The translations under genes and the position numbers were made by a program. From Panonychus citri (lineage: Eukaryota > Arthropoda > Arachnida > Trombidiformes > Tetranychidae), in contig NW_026515468.1 of the NCBI RefSeq assembly GCF_014898815.1, positions 310,001 through 374,000 on the forward strand: DNA of 64,000 nucleotides, read 5' to 3'. This document shows, in pieces, positions 25,047 through 38,717 of this stretch; positions within the stretch are counted from its first letter, which is position 1; the number at the start of each line of letters is the position of its first letter. The notes under the pieces were generated by a model. It was not told the origin of the DNA and did not search any database. It was given only the letters and a program-made list of their open reading frames with translations.

Positions 25047-28000
25047 TAAAAAAAATTCTGTATTCAAATTGGTTAAAACAGGAAAAAGGTAAATCTAGTT
25101 TACTACTAAGCGTGAAATATTAAAATCATGTTCCTGAACTTCATTCCCTTCCCTCTCTGAATTCCCAGAACTTTTTTTCATATCAACTGATAAAGTACAA
25201 GAATCAACTATTAATATCTGAGAAGGTAAAAATCTGACTCACTTTCTAAACTGAATCAAAAGTAATTGTAGGAAAAGTTCAATAACATTCAGAGTCTTTC
25301 CATGTTTATTATGATGATTTTTCATCGGAAAATCATATTTCAATATCATGTTGAAACAACACATGTTATCTGATTTCATCATCATCCACGAGTGTATATT
25401 AATCATGGTACTTGAAATGAATTCAGTTGGCCTAAAGTTTTCATGATAATCCTTGTTTTTCATGGGATTTACCTTCATGAAAGGATATTAGACTCAAGTT
25501 GGAATACTGGACAACATGAGATATTAGGTTTCAGAGATATTTACATGATTAACTTGATGATGGATGAATATGGTTTTGACTGTATACAGAACTGTGAATA
25601 CACTGAGAGAGAGAGAGATGGAATTCAGAACTTTCTTCCTCTTCGAATTTGAAAAAAGAGAAATTTATTGCTTCGATTTGGAAACTGGATTCTAATGGCT
25701 TACCAAGTAAACTGTCTGTAAGAAAATAATAAGAATCTAAATTGAGACAAAGTGATGAACATGATGTAATCATCATCATGACGATTCTGAGGATGACAGA
25801 GTAGAAAAAGAGAAGATCAAATGGAAAAGAAAACTTTTCGATTTGAGAAAATTTTTTCTCTTTGTTCTTAAACTTCATTCGAATATGAACTTTTCTTTTT
25901 TTCCAACTTACCCACAAGTCTCTCATATAAAGAGAACTGAAGTGTTCATCATTCATCTTTCATTCACATCGAATATGTGATATAAGTAAAAAAGAATAAA
26001 AGTTCGAACAATTTTGCTTCTTCTAATGAAAAATTCTATTTTGTAGCTTTTCTTAGAACTTTTTTCCTACTCTTTTTCTTCATTCTGTTGGTTGACCATG
26101 GAAAATGTTCATTCATCATGTCGATGAAAATTCGAGACGAAGTGAGTCAATTATTCCAACGAAATGATGAAGACCCATGAAGACACAGTTTCGATTCCAG
26201 TTCGAAAGTTTCAGGTTTTTTGTTCTCATCTCAGTGATTCCATTCCATTTGTTTATCGATATAAATGAACTTTCATGAGATTTAAAATTCTCCAACAGAA
26301 ACTTTAATCTCTCTTTAATGAGTATTGGAAGTTATCTTATGAAAAATATATGAAATTCACTCAGAAGCAGAAAATTCAGCTGCTCTCATATTTTCAATCT
26401 CTAATCTTCCCATGTGATTATCATGAAGATAACCGAGAATATCAGATCAAAGTAATAGAGCAAAATTTTCATTCTCAATGTTGATTGGATGTTGATCAAG
26501 ATTCCAGGGGAGAGATAGGAATTTTTTTCAAAGTTACCTGAAATCTCATGTGTTATTTAAATGAGACAAGATATTATATCCATTATTATGTTGCTTATGA
26601 TTATATCAAAAAAATAAAAGCTCATGAAATTTTCAGAGTTTCATGAACCATGGGGATTCTTACCTATTACTAAGTCGCATCTCAAGCATGATGATGATAA
26701 TCATGGAGGTAAAAAGGTAGAGAAAAGACTGAATAGAAAGAAAATTCATTTTGGAAAAATTTCCATGAGAAATTTTCTCTTCCTTGACCAATTTTCCTGG
26801 AAATTCAATCATGTTTCTAACTTGAAAGTTCATGTAGTAGATGATTCAGATTTGATTTTGCATAAATGATTATCTGATCAATTCTATGGGATCAGTTATA
26901 CATTTCTTCATGAATTCACTTGAATTCATCATGAAACTTTGATATTAAACGGAATTCAATATAATTGTTTCCAATTAGAACATGAAACTTAATAAAGATA
27001 ATGAACTTTTCTCATGGAATACTAATTAATTATTGATTAGGTGAGTTGATTATTTACAAGGGATAAAAAGGATAATCTGTCCTCTCATGAATCTGATTAG
27101 CATTGAATTTGAGCTATTAGAACTTTTTTATATTCTATTTATCTTATTCACTGATCAAATATTGATCTTACAAAGCAATCAGATTAAATTGTTTATCGTC
27201 TTGATGATAAAATCAAGATTAAATTCAGTAGCAAATATAAAACACTGAATGTAATTCAAAAGGATTTGATAATTAATCTGATATTTATCATGAAAATGAT
27301 GAAATCAAATTGAGACTTTTGTCAGTTCAACTGAATGAAAAGTTTCAGGTAAAAGCAGAATCATTAATAATCATGATAACTTCATTTCTTTGTCTCGGAA
27401 TATTAATCATTTTTCATGGTGATTAATATGATGGAGTTGATGTTATTTTGTTGTTCTCATGGTGTAAAATTTATCATGGAAACTGAATAAACTTTTCTGA
27501 CCGAAGGGGAGAAACCAAAAGTTCTGAGTTATTACTTTTCAACTATCATACAGATTGTAATGATTTCCATGATATCGTACACAATTTGAAATGAAACTGA
27601 ATCAATCAATCAACCGATTGTTGTTTATTCATAGTTCATGGTAATGATATTTGACTTTATTTTTTACATGGCAAATTCATTGAGATGGAAAATTTTTGCC
27701 CTCCTTCAAGCTTTTGTTTGCATTTCCTCAATTTCCGTTTTCTTCCTCTGATAAATTGTCAGAATTTCATTCATTTTCTCTGCTCCTATTTCCCTGAATA
27801 TAATTTACTTATCATGAACCTTGACAATCAAATACAATTCTGTGTCTGTCTGATTGTTAATGTTAAATTGTTGAAACAAATATTGTTCAATGTTAATTCA
27901 ACCTTGAAAATGAGACCATTTCAGATTCTCATGAGGGTTATTGAACTTTCCCTGGAATTTCATCATGACCTGAATATGCGAATTGAATTGTAGTGATTTC

Positions 28001-31000
28001 TGCTGATGATTTCAAGATAATTTGCAACTTTTATCAAGAGATGAACAGTTAATGGGATCGATAATAGTTTTCGCCAGAATTAATTGCAATTGGATGTTAG
28101 ATGAATTTTGAAAAAGTTCTGATCACAAAGTGAAAGTGATTCTGAATACTACTTAATTCCATGAGTGGGTGATAAACAATTCCAGTAGATTATTCAGTTC
28201 TGATATATTATATATATTTGAAAAGGATTCTAAGACTAAGGAATAAGTGTCATGGTAAAGGTGAGAACTTGAAACAAGATAAGATTGTTCAGATTCTCAG
28301 ATTAGATTCATCACCATGAATATTCACAACTAACATGTGAATATGTTGATTTGCCTTCTCAGTTGAAAGTTCAAATAGACAGTGAAAGAATCATGATGTA
28401 AATTGAGAATTGTGAGAGATACGAAATTGAACTGAACTTGTTCATCTTATCAATCACACTCGAATAACTCTGATCGTTTATTTATTTTCAATCGATTAAC
28501 GAAACATGATCATTATCATGAAGCTGAGCCAAAAAGTTCCAAAATCATGAGGATACCAGGAATAAGCCAAAATCTTTTCATCTCAAGAATGATGATCATC
28601 AGGGAAATTCAGAACTTCATGAGGAAAAAACTAAAGAGAAAGAAGAAAAAATTAAATTAAAATTCTTGGCGAAAATCTGAGTTATTCTGATGATGGAAAT
28701 TCTCAATGCTGATGAACATTCATCGGCTCTATTATGAATCTAATTAACGATGATCAGTAAAGAGAGAGAGAGAGAGGTAAATATAATTAATAACAATCAA
28801 GGTAGATAATTATATTCAAACAAATTGATTCAATCCTAATTATCATGATGAGGAAATTTTTTCTCATCAGAATGAAAAAAAAACGATTCTGGGTATTCGG
28901 GTGGTTCTGAATAACTGTTAATTCAGCTCAGCATGATAACCATGATTTTAACCATGTTGCTTATCCATTCATTTTATTTAATCAACTAGTAATTAATATA
29001 TTACCCTGAACTACATGGGAACATCAATCAAGGTGCTTTTTTAATTAAACACCAACATGAATCCTGCCCACTGAATTAACACTCGGAACTTTTTTCTTTC
29101 ATTCAACTTGATTGGATTAACTTTTTTTTCATCTCTCAATTCTGATAATGAATCATGATGATGGAAACTCTCTCATATGTTTCAAGCTAAGATTGAACAG
29201 ATTAATGAATTTCCCTGAATTTTATCATGAAATTTTGGGTGAATTTTTTTTTCTAACTGTTCTAAGATTAAGAAAAAATTCTAAGCATTCATTTTGTTCA
29301 TAATTCTCTGACTATCTCATCCTAATGAATTCATCTCCATGAGGAAGGAAAAAAAAAGAATTTGTTTTTTTTTCTTTTCTAAATCAATAAAAAAATCCTT
29401 GTAACAAATTGTATTTTAATTCATCGTGATTACTGTTGATAATTATGGAAATGAATCCTAGGTTAATCAAATTACCATGTAAACAATTTCCTTTCTGAGT
29501 TTCAAATTCCTAAAAGTTACAAATTTGAAAAAAAAAATTCGAAAGAAACTTTTTCAAATTAGTTGATTGTTCAACTCATAGATGGCGTTAGTTGGATAGT
29601 AAAACAACATTGAGATGAAAGTGAAAATTGATTAAAACTTTGTTGATCTAAATGAGTTTTACTAATCACAATTAGCTTAGAATTTTGTAGAAACTAATTG
29701 AGTGCAATGATAATGAGCTATAAATCAGATGATTAGAAAAGAGATGAAAAATGTTTATGACAAGTTATTGGGAACAGTTAAAACTTTTAGACTTTACAAT
29801 CAACTGTTATAATCGCAATTTAAGTCAATTAGTTGAAAGTAATTAAGAAACGATAAAAAGTTGATTGTATAGTTAATCAATAAAAGACAAATGGATTGAC
29901 ATAAAAACTTTTATCATGGAAAAGATAAAAACAGAAGCAAAAGTTTATTCTCAACAGATAATAATGATAACCATAAGATGAGAACTCGATATTTTGTATC
30001 TTAAGAGAGAGAGAGAAAAAAGTTCGAATCAGTAAAATCGTAAAAGTGAAAAGTTCTAATGGTCTGATGTTAGAGTTTTCGAGTTCACAAGATCATCATT
30101 CAAAGGAAGACATAAGATGATAATGTAAAGGTATCATCAGAATAATAGTAATAATAAAAAGGAAACATTGTCTTGAAATAAGTTCTGGTCATTATCATGG
30201 TCATTAAGAGTCATTGGAATCTTGAAAAAGTTCATCCCATGAAGAGACTGAATTATATCATGACCATTACCAAGTTTCATGGGACCAACTCAACTTAACG
30301 ATTTAGTTATTAACCTGTAATTTAAGATCACAATTTAAATCACAATGACAGTTTTTTAAATTGTTTTTGTTTTCTTCAATCAATTACAATTTGAACAACC
30401 AGAATGAAAACCTTTTTGATTGTTATCATTAAATTAAATGACATTCATTTCAACAATCAAACTGAATCGTTTAAAATTTAAACTTACCAACAATCAGATT
30501 GATTTATTTTTCATTTAGATTGTGAGGGTTGATTGAATTGAAAACAATCAACAATCAGTGGATATAAAGTAAAAGTTTATCAATAAGTGAAACAGTTAAC
30601 CCGAGAATCAGTTGATTGTTTTATCAACAATTTAAATCACTTCTTATAATAATGATTAACAACTGACAAGTAGATGAACCATTTTTTTGCTCTTCACTGG
30701 TCAACTTTTTTTACTTCTTGGCCATTGATTAAAGTGCCTTGACTTTAATGATTAATGACCATTAAAGATTGTGTATCTTTGATAATCTACTGATATAATT
30801 ATCATGATCAACACATGAACAACCACAAAGTTTTAACAATTTACTAAATTTCAAGTTAATCAACTTTTGTTTAATTCTGGTAACAATTGTGTCGCCATCT
30901 AGTAAAGGTCAAATCTACAAGGTAATAACTTGAATGTCCATCTCCTGGCAAAGGGTCAAGGTTGATTGATGATGAGAAGAGCCAGAGAAACAGAGAGAGA

Positions 31001-31085
31001 GCTACAAAGATGGTTTATCATCTTCTTATCTTCCACTCTCTCTCTCTCTCTTATTTTATCTTCATCTTGATCATCATAATAATAA

Positions 31086-31162
31086 TTATTGAAAGCTAAT
31101 TGGCCCAACCACTGCAGTGTGAATAGCAAAGCCTATGAAGGTTAATCCAGCGACAACTAAAA
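31086..31162 (-). other. TMEM165 exon 5
   Basis: Acceptor TATCAG. Last helix (VVAGLTFIGFAIHTAVV), then a TAA stop at 31086-31088. Confidence 0.85.
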
Positions 31163-33912
31163 CTGATAATCATAAATTATCATCAAGATTATAATTAATA
31201 AATTATTAGTTGTTACCATGATTAAAATGATTATCATTATCTTACCTGTTTTGGGTAAAATGTATTGAGACATGACTGACCCTCCGATGACCGCAACTAC
31301 CATTGAAAGTGTTTGAGCTGCAATAGCCCCAACTGCAACTGCAAATTTATTCTGAAGAAACAATTAATTGTCAACAATTAGTTGATGATATTATCAGAGG
31401 AAATTATCAATTAAGTTGAGAATCAAATTCTGACAGAATTGATTGACGAAAAAGTTGCTCCAGTTTTGTTGTGTTTGTCAATTGAAACAAATCAATTGTT
31501 ACTCTTGTTTTGATCTGATCTGCCAATTTGCTCATGATTAAAGTTAATTGTTGTTGATTAAATATGTAATTACCTCTCGGGTTGTTAAGATGATTATTGA
31601 TAATTGTGATTTATCAGCCCATTCAGCAATGAAAACCATTGTGAACATTTCAATTGCAATGAAAGATTTATGTCTTTCATTGAGATCCTTGAACCAGAAT
31701 CTCAGGTTATTACTTTCAGTTGTCTGAATTTTATCATGAGGATTCATTATAATTTCATTTCCAGTTCTGGTTCCAATCAAATCTTGTCCTCCTTTATCAT
31801 CTTGATCCTTAATTTTATCGTCATTACGATTATCATTGTTTTTAACATTGAGATTGTCTTTTGATGTTATTCCTGGAATTCATTTGATTTTTCATCATGA
31901 AAAATAATTGAACAAGAAAAGGCAAAGAAACATGAAGAAAATGATGACAAAATTATGAAATTTGTTGATCATCATCAACATCAGAATGCTGGTAATGATG
32001 ATTACGATAACGATTAAGTGTATAAATCAAGCAAAAAAAAGTTCTGACTTGAAGATGATTGAAAATCTTACACTTGAGAAGCTAATTTCAATTATCATGA
32101 TTGAAATTCATCATTACAAGTTGAATATCAGTTGAATTGAGAAATGGATAAAAAAAGTTCAGTGACGATTCAAATTGCAATTGATTGAGATAGAAACCAA
32201 GTTGACATGTTAAAGGTTAAAAACATGATAACCATGATAATCTGAACAAGTTTCAAGTTAGATATTCATTTATCTATCGGATGTAAGCTCATGATTCATG
32301 AGATTCAAATGATAAATTTACTAGAGTATTGCAAGTAAGTAAACAAAGGATGAATGATGATGATGAATAAAACAAATGATCTTGAAGATGATGATGTTCA
32401 TGATAACAATGAAGGTTAATGTTACCATGTGATTGAAAAATGATATTTTCTTGATCTGAATATCAGATCGATCTGATTGTTCATTAGTTTTTTTTTTCAC
32501 CAATGGAATCAAATGTTAGTATCAGAACTTTTTTCCTCTTTTTTTCTTCAGATTTATATTCACATTCTGAGTTTGATTTGGAGTTCATACCTTCATAAAT
32601 CATGGTGATTCCAACCAAGGTGAATATTATAATGGAAATGTAATGAATTATCGACACCGGAATGAATGAAGTTGCCATGCCTACGAGCACTGATTACATG
32701 GAAGTACATATGATATTAGTTGTTCATTTTCATTGAGATTTAAATAGTAATTCAATTGAGAATCAGAATTTTAAATGGTTGAATTGAGTATCGAATGTTT
32801 AAATTTTCCAAATTCTAAATCAAATGATGATGATGATAATTCATGGTGGAAAATATCATTTGAATAGAAAAGAAGAAAAAAAAAATTTTCTCTTTTTTTC
32901 CTCATCCTTAATATCCTCAAGCTAATATGTTGATATATATTTATTTTCATCTTCATTCCGGTATCATGAACTTTATGAAACCTGCATTCTGATGATGATA
33001 ATCATTGACGATAATCATCATGAGGTGGATTTCATGATGACAGAAAAGGGATAAGTAGGAAAAAAGTTGAGTTCATTTGAATAAAATTTCAATATAATAT
33101 CAACATGAACTTTTTTTCTGCTTTTATGTTCATGTTTCAATGAATCAAATGAATCTCAACCCCTGAATTTCAAGTTTTACCTGAATCTGATTCCCATGTT
33201 AAAATTGAACAGCTTGTGTGTGTATTTATCATGATGATGATGATGATGATAATAATAATACTATTAACATGGTATAATGTGAAATTAACATGATGATTTG
33301 AATTGGAATCAAATGTTACTCAATATTTTTGAATTCTCATTCATTTTCTAAGGCAAATTTAATATTCCACCTCAAATTATCACCATGATTCATATTCAGA
33401 TTAATTCAATTTCAATGATTTCATTTACAGATTTTCTTTTCTCCGGAGATACTTTCAGGGAAAGTTCAGGGCACACCTCGAATTGAGAAACTGAGAGAGT
33501 TAAAAACATTAGAACTATCAACTGGAAGGAGAACAGAAAAAAATCAACTTCGAAAGGTAAGAGAAACTTTTTTCTCTCTTTTATGGTTACATGAATTTCT
33601 CTGAATTTTCCACCATGAACAATCATCTGAACATCATGTTGTCTGCTTATTATTGATTCATGGTGATCAACTGAATTGGAAAGACTTACTTGATAATGTT
33701 ATCATGAGATATTCAGCCAATAAAGATCCGATTAGAACGTAAATTTTTGAATGTCTCATGGCCATAAGAGCGGTCAGTATGAAGGTTTTATCGCCAATTT
33801 CGGACAGACTGACCAGTAGAAGAGTCTGACTGAATCCTTGGAAAAATGTTCTATCTTCGATTCTGGTTTCGTTAATTGCTGTTGAGTTGATTGGGTTAAC
33901 GGTTACGTTCAT
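31086..33912 (-). CDS. TMEM165: TMEM165/Gdt1-type (UPF0016) cation transporter, five exons
   Basis: Exons on the minus strand: 33912-33690, 32689-32591, 31872-31574, 31351-31246 and 31162-31086. They sum to 804 nt, 267 residues plus stop, and all donors (GTAAGT, GTATGA, GTAATT, GTAAGA) and AG acceptors have matching phases. The family has two repeats, each with an acidic E-x-G-D-K/R-S/T motif that binds cations. Here repeat 1 has SEIGDKTF in exon 1; repeat 2 has EWADKSQ in exon 3, with Ala for the usual Gly. Hydrophobic helices fill exons 2, 4 and 5, and a charged loop rich in Asn/Asp/Lys opens exon 3. Known members are Golgi Ca2+/Mn2+-proton exchangers needed for glycosylation. No signal peptide is visible before repeat 1; an upstream exon could be missing, though the ATG gives a plausible short N terminus. 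Confidence 0.9.
31246..31351 (-). other. TMEM165 exon 4
   Basis: Acceptor CTTCAG. NKFAVAVGAIAAQTLSMVVA with the family's gly-rich helix (VIGGSVMSQ). Donor GTAAGA, phase 1. Confidence 0.88.
31574..31872 (-). other. TMEM165 exon 3
   Basis: Acceptor TTCCAG. Polar loop (ITSKDNLNVKNNDN), then FTMVFIAEWADKSQLSIIIL. Donor GTAATT, phase 0. Confidence 0.88.
32591..32689 (-). other. TMEM165 exon 2
   Basis: Acceptor ATCAG, codes LVGMATSFIPVSIIHYI through GITMIYE, donor GTATGA. This donor, and not a read-through, gives the phase needed for exon 3. Confidence 0.88.
33690..33912 (-). other. TMEM165 exon 1
   Basis: ATG at 33912, N-glycosylation-type NST/NET sequons, then SEIGDKTF and MAMRHSKIYVL. Donor GTAAGT, phase 1. 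Confidence 0.9.
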
Positions 33913-35048
33913 ATTTTGATCTTAAACAGAAACAATTTCCAACAATTAACTAAATCACTTTGTTGGTAAATTGAATTCAAATCAAATCAAATTGGTGATG
34001 AAAAGATTTACAGTTAAATTGAAAATCAAAGTGAAAAGCAAAAAAAATATCACAATCAAGGATATTATCAAATCGAGGATACTAATTGTTGTTACCAATT
34101 AAATTGATTGTTAACATTTAGCTTTTTAATTACTAATTTTGTTACTAATTTTTTGTTTTTAATTCAATTAAAAGTTAATTTTCACCTTGGTGTCTCTAAA
34201 TTGTTAATGATTAAGACATCATCATCTTGATAACAATTAAGACGATAAAAATAAATTGATTATTTGATTATAATGTTAACCAATGATTAAGTTAATTACA
34301 ATTATGATTCATGGTAATTACTTAATCTGGTTGTAAACAAAAAACAAAAGTATCAACATTTAAATTAACTTAATCATCGTCATTATCAAGAAGTTGATAG
34401 TTAATTATGATAATTAAAGAGATTGAATTAAATTACAATTAAGGTGCAAGGGAGAAAAAATTTAGAAAATTGTTAATCATAATTAACTAATGTTCAATCA
34501 ATGAACATTAATTTAGCTTTCCCAGCAATTTAATCAATTGGAAGCAAAAAATCACCAAAATCACATCATCTTATTGGTGTTTATCAACATCATCTTTGGT
34601 TTATCATCATCTCCCTTTGGTGATGACATTTTATTATGTTTTATACCTTTAATTAAGTAAATCAGGTTAGTTAATAGTTTCTCAGGTAAATGATGAGCGA
34701 AAGGATGAAAACAAGGGAGAAGATGATGAAGATGATGATGAGACTCACGAAGGGAATGACAACTTCATCAAGAGAAGATGAAAAATCAACGTGCTTAAGT
34801 GCTTATAATCACATGGAGGATAAAACGAAGAGGAAATTTTCTTATCATCATAATTTTCATCCAACTCCCGTTCATCATCACTTCTCATCATCATCTCTGT
34901 GATCATTATTTTCATATGTTTTCATACCCGCCGGGTAAATTTGACTCGCACCTCACCCAAAGTTTTCAGTTCCAAGAACCTCAAACCCTAAACACTGAAA
35001 CAACTTCGTGACTTGTTATAATGAACATGAAGATGATGAGAAACAAAA

Positions 35049-35051
<3 letters not shown>

Positions 35052-35102
<51 letters not shown>
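35052..35102. repeat. (CT)n microsatellite
   Basis: About 25 CT units. Confidence 0.95.
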
Positions 35103-35104
<2 letters not shown>

Positions 35105-38100
35105 TCATCATAATTTCATTTCCTAACCCAAGATAGCAGGCACCCTGTAAGTTACTCTATCACTCTCCCTCTCTGTATTGGTTCACCCTGATTGAGAGTT
35201 AAGGTGAAGTTGCTTTTCATCATCATTATCATCCTCATCATCTTCGGTCTCTTCTTTTGCGCTTTCGTTTTACAAAGGTAACTCTTACCATCATCATTCC
35301 CATTATTATCATTATCATTATAATCAACATGATAACCATGATGATGATGAGGAAGATGATGAAGATGATGTTGCCACTCCTATTGTTTTTTTGTTTCCAT
35401 TAATGTTTTTTGTTTGATTGAAAACAATTTAACAAGGTAACAATACTGTCTCATGATAATAACATAATAATAATCAAATTAAATTTGCTGTAATTTTAAT
35501 TGAAAATTATACAACAACCAAGTTAGAAAGTAGGTAAAGTTAATTGTTGAAATGAAAAGGTTAATTTTTCACTAATTAAGATTGAAAGTAATTAATTTAC
35601 TATTAATATCATTCATCTGTAATGGATCAATCAAATATCATCACTTTGATTTACGGAAATGAAAACTTTTCCCTTGTCAATTGTTATCACAATTAATTCA
35701 TCTTCCTAAATGAATTGCTAATCATTTGCTTCCTGTTTAAATTGTAATAATAACATGAGAGAGAAATATAAGTTAATTGTTACCTATTTGATTGTAACTA
35801 AATTAACTTGATCATTAATGGATCAAGATGATGATAAGCTACACCTAAGGATGAGAGTCGATGACATTACTTTGGGTGCGATGTTGATTGTCAGTGGGCT
35901 TAAGATTTTAATCCAATGATAATTTATATTGTATTTTAATCAACATGATAATCATCATCATCTTAATCATCATCTTCATCTTTAATCATCATTAATCTGG
36001 TAAAATTTTGTGGAGGCTTAAAGACAAGTTAATCATTTAATGAATGATGTTGACTTTTAATTAGTATTACAATTGGTGATATCCATTGGATTTTAATTGT
36101 GTTAATATTAATCAATGTTAAGTTAATTGTTTCACTATCATTTAAATGGTTTAGTTATACAAATATATTGATTAATAAATGATGCTAATGTTGATTATAA
36201 TTAAGTTTGTAGGTTTGTAAAGTTAATTAACTATTTTAACTTTGTTGATTGTTGTTGTTAACTAATCACTTTTCATTTAAATTATTATTCTTGCTTCAGG
36301 TTTCATTTTGATTGGTAAGTTAATTGTTTATGATTAGGAGGTTGTTTAACTATGTAAGGTTTAAGTTAATTGTGAATTATTATTATCATGAAAATGTTTG
36401 ACAATTAATGAACAATTTACGTTTTTTTCTTGATTAACCACCAACTGTGAGTGTTAGTTAATCATTGGAAATTTACAATTAAGTTTGTGGAGAGATGGTA
36501 AAAAAAATTGTCACTGATTGTTTGTAATTAATTTTAATTTCTTGGTATAAAGAAATACATTAATTGTTCACGTTTAATTGTTAACAATTAATCAAAAGAA
36601 AAGTTCACCTTGGATAAATCAATATTTGAATTAAAGTTGATTAACATTCAAAGTTTGTAAATTATCATGAATTTAGTTGAAATGTATAATCATTACCTTA
36701 AATCATCAACATAATCAAGTGAATTAAAATTGATTGTTATTTATATTTATTGGGTAATTGGAAACCCAAAGGATGATAATGATGATGAGGATGAAGATGA
36801 AGATGCTATTGAAGACAAATAAGTAATCAGTGATTACGAGGCAAACTAATTAATGAGATAATAAATTATTAACAAGATGATGTTGATTTTTAGGTGAAAA
36901 TGGGATGAGGATGAGGAAGATAAGATGAAGATAATCATCTTAATGTCTTTTTATCAAGAAAATGATGTTCAAATAATAATAGATTAGTCGTTTTCTCAGT
37001 GACAATCTAATACAGAACTGAATTAAATCTAATGATGATCATTAAAATTAATCATTAAACCCAACAAACTTAATCAAAATCATATAATCATCATCATTTC
37101 CGTGATGATGATGTCCAGTCTGGTCTTTCAATGGTCACTTCCGGTTATCTATTGGTAAAGATTAATCCAATAACTAAATAATAGTTATTCATTGGCTAAC
37201 TAATGATCAGCATTGATGATGATGAGGATGAAGATAATGATGATGATGATCAACATCGTCATCATATGAATACCTTCAACAATCAAATTAGTTGTCATCA
37301 TAATCAATGAAATTAATGTAACAATTCCCAATGTAATTAACATGATGATCATTAGTTGATTCCCAAATTAGTTGATCTAATGTATTACCAACAATTAGGT
37401 CATAAATTGTCCACTTTTTTTCTGGCTAATCAACTAATTAATGTTTAATTTCCGTTAATTGTTACTCTGCTCTCTTATCACATTTCAAATGATTAAAGTT
37501 AATTTTAATTGTGTACACCAAAAGTGTATCATTATTATTATTACACAGCTAATCATTAATTTATGTTAATCATTAGCTTTTAATCATATTTATAACCTAA
37601 TATCCTAATGTCATTAGTTAATTGTTACAATTGTCGTTTATTTTTTTTTGTCTAATCTCATTGAAATAATCATCATTTGATTACATTGAATCAATTTAAG
37701 ATTAAATTTGTTTTGTTTAAATCATAAGCAATTTGATACTTTGTTAATCATAATCAACATTTAATTGTTCAATCATGAAACCATTCATATGATATTTAAT
37801 TGTAACAATCATTGAGCTAATTGTTTAGACGTTTTTTTGTTTAAATTGTAAAACAATAAACGATGATAACAATTAAGAAACAATCACATCACGATGAATA
37901 ATAACAAAGCTAATCATGAGCAATTAAACTAATCAAAACTAATCTAAACCACAATTTAAATCTGATCAACTGATTAGGATAATAATAGATCACGAAAATG
38001 ATGATTAACTTATATATAAAATAATTAATCAATCAATTATAATTAAGACATTTACTCCGAAAATTTGAAAAATGATTTACAATTAACATGTTAATCATGA

Positions 38101-38655
38101 TAAAGATAATTTGTCAGTTAATTGTTTGAGAACAATTTAAATTGTTTAAAAAGGCGAAACCATATCGAGAAGAAGATGAGAAATGATTGTGATAAAACAA
38201 TCAAACTAAACAAATTAAGTTAATTTGATTTTCCAATTAACTTTTCGGTTGACAATTGAGTGGTCACTTCATGTGGTTGTAGTGGTGGTGGACTCATGGT
38301 GATGATGAAATTAATATGAATCACACTGGGGTGTCAATGTAATCATTTTCACGCCTTATTCAGCAAAAACCCACCATCAACAATTAACCAAACTAATCAA
38401 CGAAACTATTGATTTGCTAATTTTAAACTTTTCCAAAAAGTTAATTACATAAATTTCAACATCAACAACAACAATAAATAAGACATAAGGTAATCAGGTA
38501 TGGAGATAACAACCTAACAATTAAGACAAAACTGTTGTTGTTGTTGTGATGGGAGGATAATCAAGTTGATTATTGCGTTAACAATTAACGTGAGTGTCCA
38601 AGTTTAACACAAGAACAACATAGTTAACCCAAAGTGACCAGACATTAATAAACAC

Positions 38656-38658
<3 letters not shown>

Positions 38659-38714
<56 letters not shown>
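38659..38714. repeat. (GA)n microsatellite
   Basis: About 28 GA units. Confidence 0.95.

Positions 38715-38717
<3 letters not shown>

Larger units (their letters stand above)
18845..31080. other. Non-coding, AT-rich with microsatellites
   Basis: No supported gene. The sequence is dominated by TCATGATAAC-type words and GAT/ATC runs. The ORFs at 23130-23584 on both strands are translations of GAT/ATC repeats. A short minus ORF at 20912-21094 has ordinary composition but I do not recognise it. Confidence 0.55.

Noticed and set aside
32484..32590. Extension of TMEM165 exon 2 to the end of its open frame
   Set aside because: Read-through gives a Lys-rich tail and the wrong phase; the donor GTATGA after MIYE fits exon 3 and the family pattern.
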